From Alisma plantago-aquatica (lineage: Eukaryota; Streptophyta; Magnoliopsida; Alismatales; Alismataceae), in the NCBI GenBank assembly GCA_963693085.1, contig OY856410.1, forward strand, positions 882,929,335-882,993,334: DNA of 64,000 bases, in the 5' to 3' direction. Under the pieces are notes generated by a model, which did no database searches, was not told the origin of the DNA, and was given only the letters and a program-made list of their open reading frames with translations. This document shows positions 27,501 through 39,500 of the stretch, piece by piece. How positions within the stretch are numbered: position 1 is the stretch's first letter; every line of letters starts with the position of its first letter. Made by a program: the position numbers and the translations under genes.

Positions 27501-30500
27501 ACTTGGACATAAAGAAGACAGACGAAAAACAAGATACGGATACAGACAAAACATGAAGATAAACTATGCACGACATGTGCAATCCCCTTGAATTTACTCT
27601 CTTTGAACTTTTAACATCTTAACCAGCTTGATGTCTTTGAATCAACAGGTAGCCTGAGAGTATTGAAGCTTATAGATATACTACCACTGGGACGCTATGT
27701 GTCACATCCTACAATATCTTAAAAGCTCGCCAGGGAAAGGTCTTCTGTATAAAAAGCATGGCCATTGCAATCTATCTGGATTTTCTGATTCTGACTATGC
27801 AGGAAGTCGATCTGATCGAAAGTCCACTTTTGGATATTGTACCTTTGTGGGAGGCAACCTAGTCACCTGGCTGAGCAAAAAGCAAAGTGTGGTTGCTAGA
27901 TCCAGTGTCGAAGCCGAATATAGAGCCATGGCTCATACTGCATGTGAGCTTTTGTGGGTCTGTGGCCTTCTTCAAGAGTTTGACATTGCTTATTCGAGTC
28001 CCATTCCTATGTTCTGTGACAACAAAGCCTCGATTTTTGTTGCAAGCAACCCCACGTTTCATGAACGCACGAAGCATATTGAGGTTGATTGCCATTTTGT
28101 TCGGGAGAAAGTTCTGTCTGGACATATCTGCACTCCATATATTGGCACTGACAAGCAGCTTGCGAATATCTTCACCAAGATCTTGCCTAAAGCTCGGTTT
28201 CAAACTCTGAGTGACAAGCTGGGCTTGTTTGACATCTACGCTCCAGCTTGAGGGGGAGTATAGATATATTGTGTTATTGTGTTATTTACTTGTTGTTTTA
28301 CTGTTTTACTTTTAGTCCCATATTGCTCACTTACACTTATGTCTCTACTCTCATTAGCTATATTAGAGACTATCATGTAACATGTTTTACTCACTGAATA
28401 AACAATTCCATTTCCCCTTAGAAAGCTTTAACCACAACTTGAATTAGCATCTTGACCTTCTCGATACTTGTAAACTGAAGAAGTCGGAGACAGCTCTTTG
28501 GGCTTTGACATTTTAACCAGCTCGATGTCTTTTCCTGCCCGAAAAGGAGACAGCCCACATGACTACCATCTTCTTGCCTTGAAGATGGGCAAAGAAGACA
28601 TGTGGATGGCAACTCAGAAGCTCGAATCTATAGACAACTTGGCTCTTCATCTCGTCATCTCTCTTCTTCTCCTCATACTCATTCTTCTCCTCATCTTCTC
28701 TATATCTCCCCTGCATACCAACCATGAAGAGACAACAAGAGTGGTTGGGTTGGACAAAGACAAAGATAAACTCCCCTGTGACAAGTAGGGGATACGGATG
28801 GAGGTGGGCAAGAGTGGATGAGTAAGAGACGAGCAAGAGAAACTTGACTTTGCAGCAGCAAAGCACTTGAACGACAAATAAATTGCCTTTGGACAGCAAC
28901 TGTAGACCAGAAAAAGAGGGGGAACAGCCCTCCATATCTACTTTGTTGAAGTCAGAGACAACCTGCAATTGACTTTACAGCAGCAATGTACTTGAACTGA
29001 CAGATGCCTTTGGGACAGCAACAGTAGACAAGAAAATTGTCGTACTATAGTACACCGCCGGTGACATCGGCTGGGAAGAATGACCAATGCTCCCTCCTCG
29101 GAGTACCTTTGCCCGTGACCTTCTTAAGCAGCATAGCAGGGTCCGGGACGCCCCCTTTGGACCAGATTTTAAGGGGGATACAGCCCTCCATGCCTATTTT
29201 TTGAAGCTGCAATCTGCTGCAATAAAAGGCTGTTGACAGCAACCCAAACTCTTGCTGATTTGGAGATGAAAGAGAGATATAGCAGCTAGCTGCAAACACC
29301 ATTTGCGAGCTAGGACCAAGGGGAAGGACATTCCATAATGGTTTGACCGAATTTCAACCGAAGGAGCAGCATCCACTTCACTGGCCGTCGTGCTACAGTA
29401 AAGTACAGTAGCAACGAACATAAAACTTCAAGCTGCTGCATTTCTTGATGGTTGAAGACCCCGTGAAGACTTTATCGGAGAGTTTGACGGCTCTCCTTGG
29501 GTTTCTCTGATAGCTATGATGATGAAGACAATTGTGGAAGTTTGAAGAAGACCAAATCTTGAACTTGACTGAGAGAGAGCAGCATCCAAACGGGGAAGAA
29601 ACTGGACAGTTGTTTCTTGACGACAACTCTTGAGACAACTAGAGAAGACTTGGAGACGAAGCTGGGGGGGAGCTGGAGACAACAGCCCTACATGAGACAG
29701 AATACCAGGCCAGCTCCAAGGAAGAAAATGTCCGATTTCGATGCCGTTTCACTGGCTACAGAAACAGAAATTTACCGAAATTTCGATGGGCATTTCGACA
29801 AATGCGTTCCTAATGTTTCGACGGCAAAATCAACGAATTAATTTATGAAATTTCCAGAATTATCTACTAGTGTAGATCTAACTCAAATATGCAATAATAT
29901 TTCATTTTGGATGTGGGGGTGGGGGTCTCCTCATGTGTGAGTGAAGGACCCTGAACTATTTCGATGGGGATTTCGATGGAGAATTTTGATGTCAATTTTC
30001 AATGGTGAAATCAATGAATCAAGTCATTATAGTTTGCAAGCACAAGGTATAGACTTAAAGACATAAAACTGTGCAAAAAGAAAATGTTCTAGGCAGTCCA
30101 TAGTACATTAAAAAGAAAGAAAAATTTCGATGGACAGCGCGTTTCGACAGTGCATTTTGATGTCTGATGGCCATCAGTATGGAAATAATTGTAAAAATTT
30201 CGACAATTTCGTGGAAACTTTAAACTATGTCAGCTACGCGACTGTAAAGATGGCCCGCAGGCAGCCAACCATGACGGCAGTGGCCACCCGCGGGCAGAGA
30301 CAGTGGAGCTTTCTCTCTACAGCCTAACCCTAGGCTCTGATACCATGTAGAAGGATATAAGACACCCTCTTCTATATACAGAAGAGGTTGATCCAAACCC
30401 TAGACTTCACGTATAGAAGAGGTTGATCCAAACCCTAGACTTCACGGTCTGACTTACTTAATGGAAATGGACGGACTTATAAGGACTTATATCCTAATTG

Positions 30501-33500
30501 ATGTAAATGGAGGTAAACCCAAAAGCATTGTATCCTCACTTCTGCTATGTGCTTTCTCATCTTGATGTTATCAAGATTCAAGAGAAGGCGATACATATCA
30601 AGTTCAAAACAGTGAACCACATATATAAGAAAATGCTTCCATCTCAAGGCATAACTACTATTTGGTATCTTTATTTAAGCATCAATTACGATAAATGTAT
30701 TCGCCATAGTTCCAGCATTCCTGTGTCAGATATATAGCAAATTTGGGCGCTTTAGCCAAAACGACATATTATACAAGAACCGATGGATTGGGAAAACCAA
30801 TAGCGGGGCTCACAACAACATTGACAAGAAGGCATGCACCTTTGTCTTGGTAACACCTAAGACCATCACAAGGATTCATTTCAAATGAGATTTGACTTTT
30901 TTTTAAATGAGTCATCAAGGAGACTCCCTCTCTCCGACCCCTCATTAACCCGTAGAGGCCCGACACAGGAGGAGTGTGGTAAACCAAGTGTGCAACCCAT
31001 TAATTCTGACACAAACCATGTCAGACATAAATCCCAATTTAATCGTCCTCGTGAGGATTCAAACCTAAGACCTTTGTCTGCGTTCACGGTCCAGTCACCA
31101 GTGCCACCCTTCCAGGCGAGATTTGACATTATACAAATGTTTAGTTCATAGCTGGATCCCAATGACTAAATGTTACCCATTGATGTTAGCCACCCATATG
31201 TTATTTAGAAATATTTTATAAATGTGATTAAATAGTTCTTCATAAACATGTTAAAAATTGCCTTGGGGCTCTTGAGGTTTACCCCTCTAGACAGAGCTAT
31301 CCTAGTTGCACCTCGAGGCTTGTGCCTTGGTATCCTGGATTGAGGCTTGTGCCTTAGTATCCTGCATTGAAGCTTACGTCGTAAAATGTATAAGGCTAAC
31401 CTCAAAGCAATGATGCTCTGAGGCTTAGCTGAAGCATAAATCTCGATTTTAGAGGATAATGTCTTATGTTGACCACTGAGTTTTCTATTTCAGGAATTAT
31501 TATAAAACTTTCATCAAATATTTTTCATTTTTATGGTAACTTTATATACAATGTCAGTGAATTTTATTCTCATTTTTTATTAATATTGGTTCCTTTTGCA
31601 CACTAATTTCAAATATTCCCCTAATTTTCCTTCTCCAATCACATATTTGGATCTGATTGTAAAAAAATCCATATCCATTTATTTACTACATAATTGTTTT
31701 GTTATTGTGATGCTCATTATTATTATGAATTTGAGTTGGATCTTAATCCATATTTATCCTTGTCATGCTTTACCTTAAAAATTATCTTTAGTCTTAGTTT
31801 TTCTCATATATGTGCATATTGTACATAAGTGTTTGCTTAGTCATCAGGGTGGATGCTTAGTCGTTGCCTAGGAGCGCGTAGGCAGGCTAAGCGGCCCAAG
31901 GCCCACTTTAGTCTGGGCGCCCAAGTATGTTTATCATTTATAGGAGGCCTAGGCACACTAGGCGGTTGGTGCCCACCTCAGTGAGTCAGGCGCTAGGCCC
32001 ATAAGAGTCTGCATGCCTAGGCGGCACAAGGCCCACTTTAGTCTATACGCCCAAGTATATTTATTAGTTATAAAAGGCCTAGGTGTACTAGGCGGTTAGG
32101 TGTCCTGCCTAGTTGTGTCAGGCGTTAGGCCCATAAAAGCCCAATTAATTTGTTTAATTAAAAAGGTTGAGAGCCCACAACTAATTGTAATCAAAGTGTA
32201 CAATAATAAAGGAAATTTTCCTACTTAATTAGACGCAAGGCTCTATATTTTAAAACCCTATGGTAACCAACCCCTCAAGCCCTCAACCAGCGACTGTTCA
32301 AGTCTTTCTCAATTCCGCACAAACAGATTAGTCATTTCTGTAGTCGGCTAGTCGCACACACCAACAGCCGCGTCTCTCGTTGATTGGCACTTGAGGATAG
32401 GTTTGCCCTTTTTGTCCTACCCCTCCCATCCCATTCCCTTCTCATCTCCTCCACTTCCTTTGTTCTTGACCTTCTAATCATTTCCATTTTTTATATAGTA
32501 CCTGCCTTCCATCAAATGAACATTGCAAACACACACGCCAACAGCAGTGTCTCTCGTCAACCAGCACTTGACAACATGTATGCCTTCCTTTTTTCCTCCC
32601 CTCCCCTCCCCTATCCTCCCTTTGTTCCTGACACCATGATCATTTTTTTATTGGATAGTCCATGCCATCAACGCAAACCATTGCCTACAACCGCATGCCA
32701 TCTTCATCGCAAGCATCTCCCAACTCACCCGACAAAAGTATGCCTTCCCTTGTTTCTTTCTCCTTCTCTAATCCTCTACTTATCTTCATCTTCTTCCTAT
32801 CATCCCTTGTTTCTTTATCCTTCTCCTGGTGTTCTCATATCGTCTTCGTCTTCTTCCTTCCCTCCCGTGCTTCTTTCTCTTTTTCATCGTCCCTTTATTC
32901 TTCTATGTCCTTTTTTATGCAAGCATCAAAGGCATAAAACAAGGGTACATCATCCACTTAATCTCTCCTGCTCAAGTTGTTCAGGAAACAACAACCTTCA
33001 CAAAGAAAAGGCCGCTCTCTTGTTTGTGTTACAAATTTACAACAAACAGAAAGAGTGAAAATGGATAAAATCCTCCTTTGTGTAACTATGTACTATGTAC
33101 TTTGTAAGAAACTGACTAACCCATGTTATTATCCTACCTGATCCATGCTTTTGAATATGGAATATCTAATCTTCTAAAAGATTCATGCTTTTGTTCCATG
33201 CTTTTCATTCATCCTTAATCCAAGTTAAATCCGGTCTGTCAGAAACTCAAATACATGTCTAAACTTCTAAAGTCTAAATTGTTAAGTCTAAGACATGTGT
33301 CGTTTAAGTTTAGTATTGTACTGATTAATGTTTTTCAATATGAATTAATTATCCTCATAGAAATTTAACTTTACTAAATATTGATTCATGACATTTAATC
33401 CAAATATGAATTATTCAAATCAAAAAACGGACTTTACTGGTTCATGATCCATTTATGTATTATCCAGCAAAGCATTTAACTTTCATGAATATTGATTCGT

Positions 33501-36500
33501 GATTCAATTATGAATTCTCCAAATCTGAATTTAACTTCAAAATATAAACATTTAGATGTAATGAGTCGGTAACAAGCTATAAACATAATTGATTTTGATT
33601 GGTTTCTAAGTATCAACTTAATTGATTCATGGATGCAATTATATACTTCAAACAACAATAAATATGTAGGATGGATTGTTTTGATGGTAATGAGGTTGTT
33701 GAATGTAACCCATTCCTCGACAATAATAGTGGGATTGGTAACGACCGCTGAACAATGTTACTCAACGATCCCAGTAGAAAGGCCAGGTCCACTAGCCCTG
33801 GGTCGAAATACGGGTTCTGGCCTTTCTTTCAAACGAAAATAAAGTGTAGTGTGCTTGTGTGGCCACATAAACAATGCAGGTATTAAGATGTTAAAAGAGC
33901 ACCCAACTGGAAAGGGGTCAAACTTTGTAAAATGCAACAAAATCATAGTTGCTGTCTGAAAGGAGATTCTAGCAAATTGACAAGAACATGAGGAAAGTTC
34001 CCAATAGGATTGGCGATCTGTATCTTTTTTCTACTAGCAATGAGGACATCGATGTCGAGGTTGCATAGTCGGATACGCATGACCGGGCCATCAGAGTTAC
34101 TGGTCGACCTATAGGGCAGACAACAAAGAAGGGGTTACTGAACGAGGTCTCATGGATGTCCACATGGCTTTGATGCCATGTAAAGTGGTGGCACTTAGAG
34201 AGGCAAGAAGAGAAGCCATGACAATTGAAACTGCCTTCAAGAAAGATGTTGCTGACAAGGATATAGCAAGGTTGTTAAATCAAGCAGGTATCTCGTTTAA
34301 TGCAGCAAACAACAGCAGTACAAGGTAATGGTTGAAGCAATTGCTTAGGCAAGCAGAGGTTATGTGGCACCTAAATATCACGCCAAGGAATTAAATGGTT
34401 GATACCGATGTCGTTTTGACGGCTTGGATATAGAAATTTACCAGTATACCGACAGAAATATCAATAGATGCAATCCTGGTCATATCGACGCCAAAATGAA
34501 CAAATTAAATCATGAAATTTTACAGGTGCAATCTCTACACCTAAATGCATCGTTTTATGCAATAAAATTCTATAAGGGGTATGTGGCGGAGGTTGTCCAT
34601 CATGTGGGAGGTAGGGAACTTGTCCTGTTTTCTGCAGATTTCGATGAAGGATTTCGATGACAAAATATTGGAATTAAGATTTGGAATTTTACTAGCACAA
34701 TCCATAAACATAAACACACACACATGCAATAATATCCAATTTACAACACATGAATAGCATAGTAACTTACTAACTCATATCCGTTGTATGTCGAGTTACA
34801 CACGGATTCTCCGTACAATATTGAGTTGATATGGTTGACATATTGCTCCCATCACATGTACATTATGTAAGATTGGGGATATGAAGTTACGTGTTGCTAA
34901 GAAACATCATGTACAATACTATATAAGTGTATAATACTCGTTCATATTATGTAATTAAACACGATATGTTTTAGAATTTACAATATTGTATCTCCATATG
35001 CATCGTATTAGATTCTAAAAGAAAATATACATCAGGGCTTTCTATTGCTCTTCTTCAATGTGTGACTTTGACAATTAACTTCATGACTACCACGGAAGTT
35101 AGGCATCATCACTATTGTGACACCTTTTCTCCGGTGTTGTTTGTTACCACATGATCTTGATATGCGGTAGTGAGTTTCTCCATGGATTATGCACAATAGC
35201 AGGATAAGTATAAAAGCCATTATTACCATGCCCACTATATGCATATCGTGGGGATGCGATAATATAGAAGTATAGTTAACATGTCAACCACGTCCATGTT
35301 GTGGGATATATGTAGCAAGTGCCATATGTAAACAAATATAAGACTAGAAAATTACAAAATCTATACTTTTTACAATATTTGTTTGTTGTATTGCGAAGTA
35401 GTACATTTTCTTCCTTTGTATGATACAAAATACTAGTAAGAAGAAATATGTATACTAATTAGCTTACTACTAAAAATGACAGCAAATTATACGTATATTT
35501 TGTGGATTATTTAGGTATATTACTATGATTATAATGTAGATTATGAGAAAGTGTTGTAGATCTAGGAACACATACAATTAGGAAGACATAAAAAAACATA
35601 TGGCGGGATCTTTGCCAATTTAAGGCATTTTGGGATGAATTTACATTTTAATTGAGATAGATGAAGTGTAAATGAGAGAAATGGTAGAACATAAATACAT
35701 ACCTTAGATTAGACTTATCTGAGCCCTAGTTGTCGAGATCCCTTTACTCTGCCATTTCATCCTCTCAAACAACAGAAACAGACTCAAGCACGCAAAAAAT
35801 CGGTATTTTTGTCGGTATACCAGTACATTTCGTTGAAATTTGGCGGTATTTGGCGATATTTGGCAGTATTTGGTGGTATACCATTAGTTTACAGATATTT
35901 GCAATCCCAGCGACAGGTTTGTGTGAACCGATGACCGATGTCGTCAATATCGGTATATCGGTCGGTATACCGACGATATCGTTGATATCTCTTTCATTGT
36001 ATCACGCATTGAGGACCAAGTTGTTAGATGATGAGTACATTGCTATAGGGGAGCAATAGGGCGGGCATGTATCAGCATGGGAGAAATACGGCCTGATAGG
36101 CAAGGTAGAAATCCAACTTCCATGAAAGCTCTCCCCATGGGACTTTTTGTCTGTACTATGTTGATTTATCTGTCCAGAGGCACAAGTGACTTACTGTGTG
36201 AGCTCATGTCTGAGGCTATTGAGAAGATTGGCCCTAAATATGTGATTTAGGTGGTGACAGACAATGCATCTAATTTTGTATTGGCATGCAAGCATCTTAT
36301 CGAGAAATGGCCACACATGTTATGGACTCCGTGTGCAGCTCACTGCATTGATCTTATTCTAGAGGACATTTCATTGTTGCCCAAGGAAGTTGACATCATT
36401 CATATACTCACACAGACAGCTACACCAAGCTTTTCTACAGCATTCGAATGGGAAGGAGCTATCATGTTGTGCAGTGTTGCAGTTTGCCACCATTTTTTGA

Positions 36501-39500
36501 CACTTTAGAGTCTACATGACTTAAGGAATGTTGTTGCTCAACTTATATTACTGATTTGTGGACAAGTACCAGTTGGTCCAAGTCAACGACAGGGAAGAGG
36601 ATTGTGCGATTGCTTTGTTGCACAAACTCATTTCAGATTGTCGATTCCTACTTGAGGGTTATACAACCCCTGGTACAACTACTTAGAGTTGTTGATTCTG
36701 ACGAGAACCCATGCATGGGATACATGGTGACGGGCTTACAATTGCAAAATAAAAAATGTAAGAAAATTGTGTAGGCAATGAGAAAGAATATCGTGCCTGC
36801 ATTGTGTGCATGTATATCAAGTTAATATTTGATACATAATATACTGCACTTTGATAAGCATTTCTTGATCTTTTTTTAGTCATTAGGTGTGTCACCCCAT
36901 CTTTATTCAACTATCTCAAGAGAATTAGTATCAAACAAGGCACCGAAATCAACCTTAGAAAAGGTAAGAAATGAGTTTTATCTAGTACAAGTATATACAA
37001 TCAAGATCAAACTCAATCAGCCTTCAAATCTGACTAAGCGAGCAAGTAACATTTCCAGAGACTAGATTGATAATGAGGGGCTCCCTCCTTTGGCAAGTTC
37101 TGATGGCAAGGTTTCTGTTCAGTGCAGTGACAGATGTTGATTGTCTTTTGTTAGATCTCATAGATTTTTAGTAATTTGACACCCCTGTAGTGGCACGTTG
37201 TTTCCAGTTCCATTATGCAATTAAAACATCCAGAGGCGAGTTGAAAATCTCTACGTTAGAGCAGGTTTTCAGTGCATGATTTAATCTGAAATGCCTTACA
37301 GGCAAGAATAACATTTTTCAATAAGACATACTATTTTGAAACATTACGCAAAAAGTTTATATTTGCATATATTTTTGCATATACAGCATATATTTTTGCA
37401 TATACGGTTTGTATATTGTTAAAAGTTATTAACTATTTAGTTTATTATGTAAAAGGGTCAGTCCATATGGTTGTCTTGAGTCACAAGCATGCTTGAGCCA
37501 CAAGTTTGTAGTTGTTCCCTTCTCCTATATATAGAAAAGGGGTTTCTCTTATTCATTGACAAGCCTTCTATTTTACTTCTTTACATGATATAAGAGCAGT
37601 TTATCCTGAGCCCCTAAGTCCGTGTGGGAGACAGCCAAAGAGGTTTGCCCTTTGCGAGTGGCCACCGCCCTTGGCAGTTCTTGGCTGCCCCCAGGGATGC
37701 TATCCCCTGCTTCATCTTGGAACATTTCTCATCAGCTTCTCCATCACAAAACAAAAAAAATCAATGATGCCCTCCGTGTTGCTAGATCTTTCATTTCTAG
37801 TAGTACTTATTTTGTATGCCCACCCTCCCTCAAACCATCTATTACCCCTCATATTTGAAGCTAGATCTACACTGGATTGGCTCGGCATATCAACTACCCT
37901 CCACACATTTTTTTATATATCCATTTTCTCCATTATGATTTATGACTCCCCACCTCAAACATTCTTTGGATTTTTTTCGTGGTTGGTGTGAAGGGGAGAA
38001 TAGAGGAAGAGATAATATGGACTGAGGAGAGGGATGAAGAACAAAGAAATGAAGAATTTTTTATAGTGTTTCAACTTTGCATCTTGAAGTAACTTGTTGC
38101 TTGCTGATTTACGCAATAGGTTGTTCATTCCGGCTAGATCACTTCTAGTATATCTCTCTTGTTCGTGCTTGTACAAGTTGACTATTGCGTTATTTGGGAC
38201 CCAACACTCTCTGGAGTATTGACAACGCTAGCGACAGACAATAATTCCCGATGTGTTGCCACTACTCTCTATTGTCTGTGCTTTTACACGTTGACTACTA
38301 CTCTACTTGGGATCCAATACTCTCTGGACTACTCGATGATGCTAGCAACTGAGATGATGCCACTTTCTTTGACTTGCTGCTACATTCTACTTCTGCAGAT
38401 GTCACTTATCTTTATTAAAATCAAGAAGCTTCTGTAGCTTGATTGTTGATGCTTGGAACATTGTACTGTAGATTGATGCAACTGACGCTATACTCAGTCC
38501 CTCATTTGCCACTAAAAATTACTTGAAGACGTGTTGGTTATCTGTTTAAGGGGGAGAATATTTGTTTGTAATATTGAGAGGAAGTAATATTTTTGTATGG
38601 GTGCAATTTTGTTTTTTTTTTATTCTAGTCTATATGTTTGCAAGCTGAAGTGGGATTCTCCAAGTTCCAACTTGAGGGGGTGTGCTAAAAGTTGTTAATT
38701 ATTTAGTCTATTATGTAAAAGGGCCAGCCCATATGGTTGTCTCGAGTCCCAAGTATGCTTGAGTCCGAAGTATGCTCGAGTCACAAGTATGCTTGAGCCA
38801 CAAGTTTGTAACTGTCCCCTTCTCCTATATATAGGAAAGGGGTTTCTCTTATCAATATAATGACTAGCCTTCTATTTTATATTTTTACATATATACACCT
38901 ACCTACAGCATTCAGTTAATATTGTCATGAAAATATTTCTTCAGAAATTGTATCAGGTACGTAAGGATAGTGAATAAAAACATGTAAAAATACATCAAAC
39001 ACCCATAGTCAGAGGAATCAGAATTAACTAAGAGTAACAGAGTTTGACTTACAAGGTCTGCAAACCATCGACTTCTTTCCTGCAAGCAAAACAAGCAATA
39101 TACTTCTGAGACCAATATTTTGAAGGATTTTAGAGCAAATACAAATAAAACTTAACACAATAATATAAGCCAGTCTGATGAAAGTGATAACAAATCATTG
39201 CAGATTTGTATAGCTCTGAAAGAAGCACAAGTTGTATCAAAGCTCTTCCCATCATCTCATGTTAAAAAAAAATATTGTAGCATTATTTATATCATATATA
39301 TATGTTACTTTCAAAAGCAAAAATATCAGAGGGCAGACTGGAAATTATAAGGTTTTCTGCAAGGATTTAAAAGTCCTTGTCAGAATTTCAACACAATTTT
39401 TCATTTTGAGAGGCGGCACGTGAAATGGCTGGTCTACAGACCAAGATTTCCATGGATATGTCGAGATGTTAATCAATAAACTGTTAACTGACCAAACCAA

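Larger units (their letters stand above)
27270..30487 (-). mobile_element. Non-autonomous LTR retrotransposon in gene-sense orientation, with nested pieces
   Basis: The 3' LTR is 27270-27461 (complement TGTTAGAAGTT ... TACA) with the polypurine tract GCGGGGGAG beside it (27470-27462). The primer-binding site TGGTATCAGAGCC is at 30345-30333, and a truncated 5' LTR starts at 30346. The interior shares blocks with the element at 19287-21927 (for example GCACACCAACCATGAAAAGA against GCATACCAACCATGAAGAGA). It contains a plus-strand Copia fragment and a TTTCGA-family element (29717-30229). A 45-bp direct repeat, not a 5-bp one, flanks the whole. Confidence 0.75.
26959..39052 (-). other. ASI1 intron 8 (12,094 bp)
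   Basis: Bounded by GTAAGT and TTGAATGTAG. It contains a minus-strand LTR element (27270-30487) with a plus-strand Copia piece inside it. It also has a SINE-like sequence (30888-31125), a CCTAGG-type hAT relic (31830-32135), a split hAT transposase (33845-36780) and a short LTR element (37417-38889). 32,270-33,060 is pyrimidine-rich with two degenerate units containing GCGTCTCTCGTT; 33,070-33,840 shows nothing recognisable. Confidence 0.85.

Noticed and set aside
28513..29682. Several 75-151 residue frames on the minus strand
   Set aside because: They are in the non-coding interior of the LTR element at 27270-30487, partly opposite the Copia piece.
32384..33058. 224-residue open frame, Ser/Pro/Leu-rich
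   Set aside because: Begins without ATG in a pyrimidine-rich stretch with repeated units; composition explains the open frame and no domain is visible.
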